This document shows positions 22,690 through 35,000 of a DNA stretch of 64,000 bases, one piece after another. The notes under the pieces were generated by a model. It did not search any database, was not told where the DNA came from, and saw only the letters and a list, made by a program, of their open reading frames with translations. The DNA comes from Amphimedon queenslandica (lineage: Eukaryota > Porifera > Demospongiae > Haplosclerida > Niphatidae), in assembly GCF_000090795.2 (NCBI RefSeq), contig NW_003546353.1:153950-217949 (forward strand), written 5' to 3'. The first letter of the stretch is position 1. Each line of letters starts with the position of its first letter. A program made the translations under genes and the position numbers.

Positions 22690-25600
22690 ATGGCAGCAAT
22701 GCTAAGAAATTTAAACCGAAGGAGAAAGAAGGAGGAACAGAAGGTTAGGGAGATGCAATGCTCCTGGAACTATTCCTACCTTTTATTAGGCTCCTTCACC
22801 CAGTGATCCTCCTCTGCCAGCTGATTCTGAGGGTTTCATCTGTCCCATTTGTATGGAGGGCCTAAGGTCAGCCGAGGCCCTCCAGGTTCACTGGGACGCT
22901 GCTCATTCAGAGAACAACAAGAAGACAAAAGAGGAAGAGAAGAAGTTTGAAGCTACACTAGATGGAGCAAGTGCCAGCACACCACCTGTTAAAAAGTATT
23001 TGTTGACTGTTGTTGATTGTTGTTGTTGTTGATTGTTATTATTGACTTGTTGTTCTAACTTTTAGAGATCAGTTTCCTAAAAGAGCTCAAACTGGTACTC
23101 AGTATATTCCAGAGTTGCCTAGCGAAGGATCTGATGGAGAATTGGACACTTACCGGACAATGGCCCAAGAAATGATCGTATTAATTAATGTACATTGTAG
23201 AGGGGCGGGGCTACACTAATTATGATGTTACTTGTAGGAGGAGAGGTCTGTTACTGGTTCCTTGAGATCTCAAGTTAGTCGCTTGGAAGATATCGTTCAT
23301 AAAAGTGATGACCAAATTAGAGAAGTATGGCTAATCACTTATTATCTTTATATTATTAACATACACCCCGCCCCCCTCTCTCCCTCTTTCTCACTAACAG
23401 GAGCTTGTGGTTATGAAGCAAATGTTTGAACAGTCGGAGGAAAGTCGTGCCACTAGTAAGTGATAGCGTTTGTATATTATTAGTATACTATCAGTATATT
23501 ATAACTGTACATTATTGGTGTATTATAATAGTGTCTGTTGAAATTGCTCGTCTATCAAGCCAGAACACTCATTTATTGAAAGAGTCAGAGACCCTTAGCA
23601 GTAACATGGAGAAGGTGTCACAGAAAGCAGGCACCATTGTATGTTACTGTGACTTCTCTTAGTATCTATTGCTGCTGTACTCTGTAGGCTATGACCAATG
23701 CTAACTTGCAGAGTAAACTGGATGAGGCTCAGTCTAAAATACAGTCACTTCAACAAGAAATGATAAAGCTACAGGTAACATTGATACTACCAGAATAGCC
23801 TCAATATAACATGAGGACATTGATGAACTTGTTTTAGGAGAAGTCTGGTGAGCAAGAAGTTAGGAATGAAAGACTAGCAGTCCAGCTCCAGCAAAGGTAT
23901 ACTGTACTGTCAACTTCTTGTTATCATTCTTACCCTCTTCCTCCCTCCCCCCTCCCTCTCTCTCTCTCCAGACCGGAAGCTGATGATGTGAAAGCAATGC
24001 AGAGTCAGTTATCATCACTTCACATTGTAATGGAACAGAACTCATCTGAACATGAACTAACAGTTCATAAATTGAATGAAGAAATAAATAAATTGAAAAA
24101 TGACAAAGAAAGGCAAATATAAGGATTAACGTTTGTGTGCTAATATCTTCAAATGTAGACTGGAGGAAGATTTGAAGAAAATGACAGACCATATTCAAAC
24201 TGCTCCTCAGGTTCAAGACATGACAAAGTGAGAGAGAGAGGATCATGCCTACTGTCTACACTCCTTTAGGTTAGAGCTACAGCTGAGTTCATTAACTAGC
24301 GAATTAGAGAGAGTTAAAAATGAAAAGGAGTCACTCACTAACCAGCTGGAGTCATTGCAAGAGAAGCTTAGTCAGTACATTAGCCCAGAGACCCTCCAGA
24401 GGTACATGTACATGTACAGTACATATTGAAGTGTTGCATGTGACATATGATTATCATGTACTTGTACTGACAACTGTTTCAGGTATAAGAAAGATGTGGA
24501 AAGGTTAGAATCTGAACTGAATGAGAAGAAGATGAGCCTACAGAGGTACATGTGTGTGTCTACCTTTACTTGTATTACCCACTGTATGTTCTGTACTGTC
24601 ACTAATACCCACTGTATGTTCTGTACTGTCACTAATACCCACTGTATGTTCTGTACTGTCACTAATACCCACTGTATGTTCTGTACTGTCACTAATACCC
24701 ACTGTATGTTCTGTACTGTCATTGTACTATAGTCGTGATGAGCAGTTGAGTCAGTTACAGTCTGATCTCAAAATGGCTCCAAGAAGAGAGAGAGTGAGTG
24801 AGTTAGAGACAGAACTAAAGGAAAGCAAAGATGAAGGAAAGAAAGTTATTGAAGAACTAAGAAAGTTAGCATCATAACGATAATAATAATAATAATAGTA
24901 ATATTGTTATTATTGTTTTGTTGTGCAGCCTTGAATTGAGACACCAGGATGTTATGAATCAGTTATCTCAAATGCCAACCACACAAAAACTTGAAAGGTA
25001 ATGGGATAAATTTATTATTATTATTATTATTATTATTGTGTTTTTTAGTTGTGAAATGAAGATTAGGGAACTGGAGCTTGAACTGGCAGGAGCTCCACGC
25101 CAAGAGAGAGTGACCAGGTGAGAAGTATTTATAGAATAGAGATTACGTAATGTTGTTCTATTTATAGACTAGAGGAAGATTTAAAGCAAGCACAGGAACA
25201 GCTCAATACTTTACCTAAACAGCAGCAGCTGGACAGGTACTATATAATGGCGGGCAGAGTGTGGTTACTTATTCATCATTAATAGTCTCCAGGCAGCCAT
25301 TGCTACTCTGCAGTCGTCGTTGGAGCAATCAAACCAACAGATTAAGGAAAAGGAGAGTCTAATCTTAACACTACAAGAACAGCTTAGAAAAGTATGCAAT
25401 TATTTTATCATTATTTTATGCATTGTATTCCTTTATTTCAGTCTCAGTCGGATGTATCAGATAGGGAGGTGTCATTGGTTGCTTTACAGAAAGAGCTGGA
25501 AGCCTCTCAGAGCAGCTGCAGCTCAAAGGAGCAAGACCTTACAGTTGCTCAGAAAGAAGCGAGAGACTTAAAACGACAGATCACTTCACTTGAGGAGCGA

Positions 25601-28600
25601 CTCCAATCAAAGTACAACACTTCACACACAAACTTTAATGAGATATACTGGCAGACCCTCCGGTCCATTGCATAAAATGAACTGACTTCATTTTTATTAC
25701 ATTTTCTAATACATGTGCATGTACATGTGCATGTGCATGCTAAATATGTTGTCCTTATAGTGTCATTGAGATTAATGAGTTGAAGCATAAAAATGAAGAG
25801 GAGACCAAGAGAGTGTCATTATTGCAGACTGAAAGGACAGAACTGATTGGAAAGGTTTCGTTCATTAAGTGAAATGTTTATTTATTTATTTATTTATTAA
25901 TTTTAGATTGAGGAAGGAGAAGGAGTGAGCACAGCCATTAGTCAATTGGAACAAGAAAAGGTACCAATGATTATTATCATCATAATTTATTATTATTATT
26001 ATTATGGTTTGTTTGTTTGTTAGAAATCAATTGAGGTCAAGTTGGAATCAGTTCTGAAAGCAGCATCAGATAAAGAATCCGATCTTCACTTGAAACTTGA
26101 AGAAATTAACAAATCAAAAACACAGGTAATGTCAGGTATACATAGAACATGTATATGTTATCAGAAACAATTATAAAAATGGAAAATTCTCTACTTTTCA
26201 TTTTTGGCAAAATTTGGCCAAACCCCCTGTACTTTAGTACAGGTACTTTGACCCGATTTTGGAGCAACTTAAAAATTAGTAAAAAGATTTGATTGGAATC
26301 AGTTTAAACTTTCTAAACAGCATAAGTACATGTACATGTATCACTTAATTTTGCTTTAGGTATTAGAAGAGCTTGAGGACGGCAGACGTCAGTTGAAGGA
26401 GCTTGAGTCTCAGCTGCAGAAGAAAGAAGTTGCTCTAGCTTCAAGTCAAGGGAAAGTGGATCTGCTATCTACAGAACTCAAAACTAAAGTTAGTCACAAT
26501 TGCCAGATATTCCAATGAGCAATCATTGATCCAACACTTTGCTTTAGGAATCAGCACTGACTGAGCTTCAGAGAGTCACAACTCAGGAACAAACGAAATC
26601 TCAAGAACTTTTGACAAGAGAGAAGGCCAAGACTGAAAGCCTGACTTCAGATCTTGAAGAAGTCAAAAATAAATTCAGTGAAGTAAGAGCTATTACTTAT
26701 CAACGTAATGACACTAATTAATTAATCAATTAATTATAGTTTAAAAAGACTGCATCTGAAGATGAAGCCACTTTAAAGAAGCAGCTGCAAACTTTACAAG
26801 ATCAAGCTCAAAAGCAGCTAACGGAAATATCCTCGCAGCTTCAGCAAAAAGTGAACTTTATTTCTTATTCTGTATGTCTATCAATTTGTCTGTAGACGTC
26901 AGCTTTACAAAGTCTTGAGGACTCAAGTCGCGAGGAAAAACTACGTCTAGAGAGTGAATTAGGTCTTCTTCAGCAGAACACAGCAACACAAAAAGAAGAA
27001 CTTACGTCGCTACAAAAATCACTCGAGGAGGTACTGAAGTATTGCATGTACACTGCATGGGGCTTGGAGTCAGCCATTTTGATTTTGTTTGTCATTTTAA
27101 TTGTTCGTTTACTTTTTCTTTTATAATTTTGACTTCTCTCCCTCTCTTTCACCTCTTGTGGTAATTAAAGGCTCGGGATCAGTTGGTTTCAAGTGATGCT
27201 TCGTGGAGAACTGATTTAGACAGTGAGAGGACAAAATATCGAAAAGAAGAAGAGACTCTGAAGGCGCAACTAAACAATAAAGTGAGTTGTTGTTGTTATT
27301 ATTATTATTATTATTATTGTTATTATTATTTTGTGTCATTAGGAGTCTGAGTTGACTTCAGTTCAAGATGAGAGAGATAAGTTAAGAGTATCACTGGAGA
27401 AATGTGAACGGAATCTTGACACAAGTCAAACTGTATGGATTTTTATTTAAATATCTGCACATCATAATCCTCTTTCTTTTTTCCTCTCTCCCTCTCTCTT
27501 TCTTTCTCTCTCTCTCTCTCCCCTGCAGTCTCTGAAAGAGCATCAGTTGAAAGTACAGGAGCTAGAGGCTGCCATTTCAAGACATGAAGAGCAACAGAAG
27601 CAGCTGGAGAATAATGGCAAATCCTTAGAGTCGGAACTGTTACAGTTACAAGTATTCAATGAGAATCATAATCAATATATTAGTGCAAGGCTAGGCTTCA
27701 TATAAAGAACTTGAAGATAAATTGAGTTTACAAGAGGCTACAGCAACAAACCAACTTCTGGAGGCTGAAGCAAAACTGGAAAGGAAGAAATCTGATCATG
27801 AAGAGCTTCAGAAGAGTGCAAAGACAGTCCAGGATGAACTGGAGGCCACAAAAAAAGAACTGGAAGTCAAAAAACAGAAAATTGAAGTAAGCACTGATGA
27901 AAAAAAAAGAAAAAAAAGTTAAGCGCCCAGTAAGGGACTCGAACCCGTGACCCTCAGGTTAAAAGCCTGATGCTCTACCGACTGAGCTAACTGGGCTGGC
28001 TTGGTTGTAGGTTAGTTGATTTATTCTTTATACTGCAGGCACAAGGTAACGAGCATTCTCAAACCTTGAAACAGTTGGAAATAAAAGTTGACAATGAAAC
28101 CAAGCTACATTCAGAAGTAAGTCACTCCCTCAATTTGATAAGTTCCATTCTTTCAAAAAGATAAACGAGCTCCAAGGTCTGATGGCACAAAAAGACACTC
28201 AAATAGAGGTACAGTGATAGATGCTTAGTATTAATTTTATACAAGTTTGTCAATTAGGATTATGAATCATCTGTAACTTCACTAAAAGAAGAAGTGGCTT
28301 CACTCAATACCTATTTTCAACAAAAAGTAATGATATTGTCTATATCTTTATACTCCCTCTTTCTCCCTCCCTCTCTCCCTCTCTCTCTCTCTCTCTTTCT
28401 CCCTCTCTCTCTCCCTCTCTCTCTCCCTCTCTCTCTCCCTCTCTCTCTCCCTCTCTCTCTCCCTCTCTCTCTCTCCCTCCCTCTCTCTTGTTTCTAGTCT
28501 GAATATGCTAACTCGGTTGAAGCTGAGCTAAAGTCGAAGAAAGAGAAAGTTGAAGAACTTGAAACTGAACTGGCTGTAAGCAGCTGCTAGCCATTAGATA

Positions 28601-30106
28601 ATAATTAATATTAATTTAACGTATTTTGTGTAGCAACTCTTGAATGAGTTGGAGTCAAAGACTCAAAAATATGAAGAACAGCTCAAAGAATTGAGAGATA
28701 CAGTTAAAGCAAGTTTAAATACATTAATTATATTATTATTATTATTATTCATTTTTGATGGATAGCATCACGAGGATAAAGAGAAAGCACTAGAAAATGA
28801 ATTGGAAGGAGCCAGAACAGACTTTAAACATCTCAACTCTCAACTTGACCAATCTGAGAAGACAATCCAAGAACTGACGAGAACAATCAGTGAAAGAGAT
28901 TCAGCCATTGAGTCTGGCAGACTGGAGCTAGAGCAGCTGGGTAAGGATAGGCTCAACGAAAAGACGTCAATGGAGACTGAAATAAACTCACTACAAGTCC
29001 AGCTGGAACAGGCAAAGAGTGAGACGGCCCAGGTATTAGAATAATGGAAGATATAGTTATGTGAAAATGGAGAGACTTTTGTGTGTGAGCGACCTTGTTT
29101 GTTTGTTTGTTTGTTTGTTTGTTTGTTTATTTGTAGGTTAATTTTGAATTGTCTCAGTTGAAATCAAATTATGAGAATCTAAAAGCAAAATTAGAGAAAG
29201 AGACAGCCGATTTTAAAGCCGACCTGGTACATATACACGTACATGTGTATTGTTAACTGTTGCTGTATTGATAGGGTTCTGCCCATTCCCGTATTGAAGT
29301 ACTTGATAAAGAGAACAGTGAACTGAAGACGCAGCACGAGCGTGAGGTGAAGACCCTCAGTGGTAACCTTGGCACCCTCCGGTTTGAAATGGAAACCATG
29401 AAACAAAGAGTGAGAGACCTTGATGAGAATAACTCCATACAACACAAAAGGATCAATGGTAATAGACTATTAATGGTATTAGTGATTAATGGTTCTATTA
29501 CAATTACATGTACACGTTTAATGATCGGATAAATATTATAAATTTTTGTTTTACAGAATTAACACAGCTTAACAATTCTCTTGAAGACAAGAACAGGTCC
29601 TTGTTAGAAAAGTGAGTTTATAAAGAGAGACAATCCTTCATTAATTGGTGGCAGGTTAGTATCAGAAGAGGAAGTGAGAACTAGATCCAGTACTCAAATA
29701 TCGGACCTTCAGCACCGAGAGAGGGAACTACACTCTGCTCTCCAGCAGCTGGGAAGAGAGAATGAAAAAATGCAGGTATTATGAGCTAAAGAAAGGAGTA
29801 GGTCAAAGTTATTTATTTTTTGTTATTTTCTAGATTGTTCAAAGGCGCCAGAAGCAGAGACAGTGGGAGAAAGATGAGGATGTTGTGAGTTGTCATGCGT
29901 GTCAAGTTAAATTCTCAGTTAGCGTTAGAAAGGTATCCACACAGTTATTCCAGTATTATATAAACCTTTTCCATTTCCTCTAGCATCACTGCCGCCACTG
30001 TGGTCAAATATTCTGTCAAAAGTGTACCTCACAGTCCGTCATGCTCCCAGCATCAAAGAAGCCACAACGAGTCTGCAACCATTGCTACAAGGAGCTTAAT
30101 AAATGA
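22690..30106 (+). CDS. EEA1: Early endosome antigen 1 (C2H2 finger, long coiled coil, FYVE)
   Basis: Some 38 small exons. Start ATG 22690 ([18 protein letters not shown]). Exon 2 gives [19 protein letters not shown] followed by VHWDAAH: the N-terminal C2H2 finger (C-x2-C-x12-H-x4-H) that binds Rab5 in EEA1. Nearly all remaining exons encode heptad-rich Glu/Lys/Gln/Leu coiled coil. The last exons give [35 protein letters not shown] and RVCNHCY, a complete FYVE zinc finger with the RKHHCR PI3P-binding motif; stop TGA at 30104. EEA1 tethers early endosomes before fusion through Rab5-GTP and PI3P. Introns hold a tRNA-Lys on the opposite strand, a 30-bp minisatellite, a family B repeat and a long CT run (28340-28495). 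The first-exon choice is the least certain part. Confidence 0.93.
24581..24722. repeat. 30-bp minisatellite in EEA1 intron
   Basis: Nearly five perfect copies of a 30-bp unit starting ACTGTATGTTCTGTACTGTC, placed between the exons ending about 24546 and starting about 24732. The near-perfect identity suggests recent expansion. Confidence 0.95.
26140..26345. repeat. Family B repeat, diverged single copy
   Basis: In an EEA1 intron: CCCCTGTACTTTAGTACAGG at about 26224-26243 with the usual left (TTTTCATTTTTGGCAAAATT) and right (GATTTTGGAGCAACTT) flanks and the shared box AAACTTTCTAAACAGCATAA. Confidence 0.8.
27924..27996 (-). tRNA. tRNA-Lys (anticodon UUU)
   Basis: Reading the minus strand from 27996: acceptor stem GCCCAGT pairs with ACTGGGC (7 of 7). 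The D arm has TAGCTCAGTCGGTAGAGCA (A box), the anticodon arm CAGG-CTTTTAA-CCTG gives TTT, and the T arm contains GGTTCGAGTCC (B box). The length is 73 nt including discriminator G; no intron. A run of seven T on the minus strand directly downstream (27912-27918) is a good RNA polymerase III terminator. It lies antisense within an intron of EEA1. Confidence 0.97.
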
Positions 30107-30469
30107 TACCAGTAGACTAGGATTCATCTAGCGTTATATTGAGCCAAAACATGCACATGTATGCACTATATTATGTTCTTATACAACAACCCTGATTTTG
30201 CTAATTTTTAGACCAATTAAACCCAATTTTTGCTAATTTCCTTACCTGTTCTATCATGCAGGGAAAAGCACAGAAACTTTATTATAAATCACTGTCAGCA
30301 AGTACATGTACATGCATTTTATTAGCAAATAGATGCTGCTGGTACTTTTATTTGCAAATCATTTTAAAGCTAACTAAAGCTGGCCCCAGCTCATAATAGG
30401 CGTGGCTGGTCATTTGTGGAATCACTGGAATGTGCAAAGTCAGAGATTTACAAAAGATTGACTGAGAAA
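30107..30469. promoter_or_regulatory. EEA1 3' UTR and nischarin upstream region
   Basis: A 363-bp gap between the EEA1 stop and the nischarin ATG, same strand. AT-rich and without recognised repeats or open frames. It should contain the EEA1 polyadenylation region and the nischarin promoter; no specific site could be assigned. Confidence 0.45.
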
Positions 30470-31425
30470 ATGGAGTTTGTTTCTTCAAGGAAGCCTTTTC
30501 ATTGGGAGGGAGGGGCAGGCGGTCAAGTAGGACGAGACTATGAAATAATAGGAGATCCGAGGCCAGGGAACAACATGTCTGCTTCTTCTAGTGCTTCAGG
30601 ATCTACGAGAGTGGAATGGCCGCTCTTCCCCACACCCACCATATCTTTATTGCAAGTTAGCGGCTATGAGGTCTACAATGGTACACCAGTAAGTGTACTC
30701 TCTCTGTATATATCTTTATCACTCTCCCTCTCTCTTCCAGTATTACAGTATAGTGGTCTGTATGACGGGTGGGTTTAGATGGTCTGTTCTTAAAAGCTAT
30801 GACGAGTTAGCTTATCTTAACAAGCAGGTACATATAATGATGATGATGTGTTTGTTAAAAGTGTTTGTATACTCCCACTACTCCTGGCTATAGTCTTATG
30901 ATACAGTGTCAGTTTAATCAGCAGTTTATAGTCAATGTACATGTGCTGTATGCAACGTGTGATATTTGATAAGGTTATTGTTCTTAGAGAAAGAAGAGTG
31001 GTAGTTGGAGAGCTTTGGCCTTCTTTTTACACTATGATTTGCAATACTAGACTGAAGTATTGAATCTTGATTATATATAGCACTAATTCTTCCAATTACT
31101 ACTCGTGTTAATTTTGTGTTTAAGTTGGGACAGGTGGCCATATTTTTATAGGATTATCTTTTATTTAGTGGCCCCACCTTATCAGTACAGTAAATCCATT
31201 CTATGTTTTTGATTAGTGTATCTCTTAAAATATTATAGTTTTTATAGACCCACTCTACATGAACTGCATTTACAAATAATACAATGAATATATACACGTA
31301 CTTGTAGCTGGTATATTAATTCTCTCCATCTCCCTCTCCTCCCTCTCTCTCCCTCTCCTCCCTCTCTCTCCCTCTCATCCCTCTCTCTCCCTCTCCTCCC
31401 TCTCTNNNNNNNNNNNNNNNNNNNN

Positions 31426-31467
<42 letters not shown>

Positions 31468-31475
31468 TCACTCTC

Positions 31476-31512
<37 letters not shown>

Positions 31513-31979
31513 AGCTTGTTGAAGAGTTTGCCATAGACAAAAGTTTGTTCCCCCAACGTAAGATGTTTGGTAGTCACAAGAAAGAGCAGATTGTTGAAAT
31601 ACAGAGTCGTCTGAGTGTTTACCTGGGGAAACTCCTGCTTCAGTTCTCTCTACCTCCTGTAATCCTCTTACGGTTCCTTGATTACAAGTTCAGTGTAAGT
31701 ACATTACTAATGTTAATATCAATATTGTAAGCTCAATACCTATAACATAAGTACTTTAGTTTCTAATGTTCTTTGAAACTGCTGTGAGTACATCTACAGT
31801 ACAATACCCCATTCCTTGCAGTGTATGGTGGTATCCATTATGAAAGAGTGAAGTTTCACTGTTAGTGTATATTGTGATGATTGCAGTTATTTGACACTCA
31901 TTGAATGCTGTTGTGCTTATTTTTAATACGAACCTACTTTCAATTTTTAACATTTTTATGATAATTAGCATCACAAATT

Positions 31980-32014
<35 letters not shown>

Positions 32015-35000
32015 TGTTGTTGTTGTTGTTGTTGTTTTAGGATGTTTTGAGTATTACTGAAACTCTTTCAGCATTGTTCTTTGAAAAAGGTAACACCATA
32101 CAGCCAGTGTACATGAACTACATTTAGTGGATACTATACATCATATACAGGTGATGAGTTCCTCTCTACTAACAGTATGGTGGCATTCAGTCCTCTCCAG
32201 CTCCACTGTGTCTGTAAGAGGATGATATTACCCATTGGTTAGTTTATTTGTGTATTTGTTGTAATATAATTTCATATGTACGTATATTTATGATAATTAT
32301 TATTTATTAATTTATTGTGTTTTGTGTAGTATCGGAGCAGAGAGACATGAGATATGAGTTTGGGCATTTATTGGAGTTTTTGCAACACTTGAACAAAGTT
32401 AAAGTACGTGAGGACATTTTACTATTATTTTTAACTAACTCTCTCTCCCTCCCTCCCTCCCTCTCCCTCTCTCTCTCAGATATGTCCTCCCAGTAAAGAG
32501 TTGTTTCCATTGTCTCCAGCAGTTGAGCTTGTCTTTGACCTCTCAGTAATGAAGTCCCTTGACACTCTAGTGGTAAGTGTATCCACATCTATAACCATTT
32601 CCAATTCATTTGCGATAATAATCAGCCATGTGCTAGTTTTATACTGTATAATGATGTGTTTATATTTTTTTCATTTTATCATTTTATCTTTTATTCTATT
32701 TATCTCTATTTTTCTAACACCATCAGCTCAGTAGTATACAGCTCCATCAGATTCAAGGACTCGGTAACATTCCAGAGCAGCTGCTCACACTGGGAGTTCA
32801 CCGCTCCATCACCTCTTTAAGGGTAAGCATATCTGTACTACTGTCACTATCATTATTGTTGTTGTTATTTATTTATTTATTTATTTGTTTGTTTGTTTGT
32901 TTGTTTGTTTTTAGGATATTCTGAAGCACAATTGTCTTGGTGTTGATGAAGCAGCTTCATCTGATGGAGGATTCATTCAATGGAATAAACTCAGAGTGAT
33001 GGACCTAAGCTATAATAATATCACTAGCATTGACACCAGCTTGGTGAGAGAGAGAGGGGGGAAGGAGAGAGAGAGAGAGAGGGGGGGGAGGAGAGTGAAG
33101 TTACAACAGTATACACTATCATAATGTCTTGGGATAAACTTCTTTTCTTTTGTAGACTTTATGTCCAAACCTTGAGGAGCTGAACATAAGCAACAATTTA
33201 ATACGAGACATCGACAACCTCTTAGTATGATAGTTATATACAGTGTACAGTGTGATCATAATCTTTATTTCCAGGATTTGCCACACCTAAGGATTCTTGA
33301 TTTGTCCCACAATGAGCTATTGAACGTCTCCGACCTTCATTATCGTCTTGGCAACATAACGACACTCTGCCTGGCACACAATAAACTGAGTTCTCTCTCA
33401 GGTCAGTGGAACACCCCTCGATCCCTCCCTCTCTCCCTCTCTCTCTCTCTACCCTCTCTCTCTCTCCCTCCCCCCTCTCTCTCTACCCTCTCTCTCTCTC
33501 CCTCCCCCCTCCCTCTCTACCCCTTCTCTCTCTCCCTCCCTCCTCTTTTTCTCTCTCATTTTTAATTGCGGGTTTTATTTCAGGAGTTGAAAAGTGTTAT
33601 TCTGTCGTGTGTCTTGATATACAGTACAATCTCATTTCTAAAGTAAAAAAAACACCAATAATGATAATTATTATTATAATCAATACAATTTATTATTGAA
33701 ACTCTTTCATTTGTTGTTGTCCTCCTATTCCTGTCCCTCCAGGTTGGTGAGATGAGTAGACTGGCCTCACTCCCTGTGCTAGAGCAGCTCATGGTCAAAG
33801 GGAATGCCTTCACTTCCTCTCCTTCTTATAGACAACAGGTCTTCAGCTTATTACCCAGCACAGCTCCACAGGTTAGCAGTATTTAATGTAATACATGTAC
33901 AGCATATGTTACCTATTACTGCCTTGGTAGGTGTATTTAGATGGTAGACCTCCAAGTAGAGATGAGTTAGAAATATCAGCTTCACTTTCTGTCGGAGAAA
34001 TTAAGAAACACTCCAAAAAGCAAAAGAAGGTTAGCCATCAGTGAATTGATCTGGGTTTCATTTATATTTATAACTTGAAATTTCTTATCGGAATCGGCTC
34101 AAAGTTTCTACGCAGCATAAGGACATCAATATGTATCAGAAAATGTAGTAAAATTTTGGGGTGATTTTGGAGCCATTTTTTGAAAAAAACCATGGACTAT
34201 AGCCTTGGGTATTTTTCAGATTTTTGGCATTTTCTTAAAATGGCCGTAACTCGAAAAATTGAAGTCGGAATCAGCTCAAACTTTCTACACAGCATAAGGA
34301 CATCAATATGTATCAGAAAATGTAATAAAAATTTGGGGTGATTTTGGAGCCATTTTTTGGAAAAAACCATGGGCTATAGCCTTGGGTATTTTTCGAAATT
34401 TTAGCATTTTCTTAAAATGGCCGTAACTCGAAAAATTAAAGTCGGAATTGACTCAAACTTTCTACACAGCATAAGTACATCAATATGTATCAGAAAATGT
34501 AATAAAAATTTGGGGTGATTTTTGAGCCATTTTTTGAAAAAAACCATGGGCTATAACCTTGGGTATTTTTCAGAATTTTGGCATTTTTTTAAATGGCCGT
34601 AACTTTAAAAATTGAAGTCGGAATTGACTCAAACTTTCTACACAGCATAAGGACATCGATACTGTCCCAGTCCATACACTATAATTCATTACCGTTTCTT
34701 TCAACAGTCAAGTATTCGTAATGCTGATATTAATCCTGATATCGGAGAAGCTTCTAATGACAGGTCTCCAGGTATTCCGTCTCTCTCAGCTGGTACGAGA
34801 CTGAGCATTGAAAAGATGAGGAGGGAGGGAGGGGAGAACTGGCTAAAGATGCTGAATGAAAGGCCAATTGTAAGTACCTTTACGTATTAAGTGATAAAAA
34901 TAGTAACAATAATGATGATGTAATTATTATTACGTGTATTTATAGAACAGTCCTGGTAAAGTGAAGAAGAAGAGGAAGCCAAGAAAAGATGATTTTGAAA

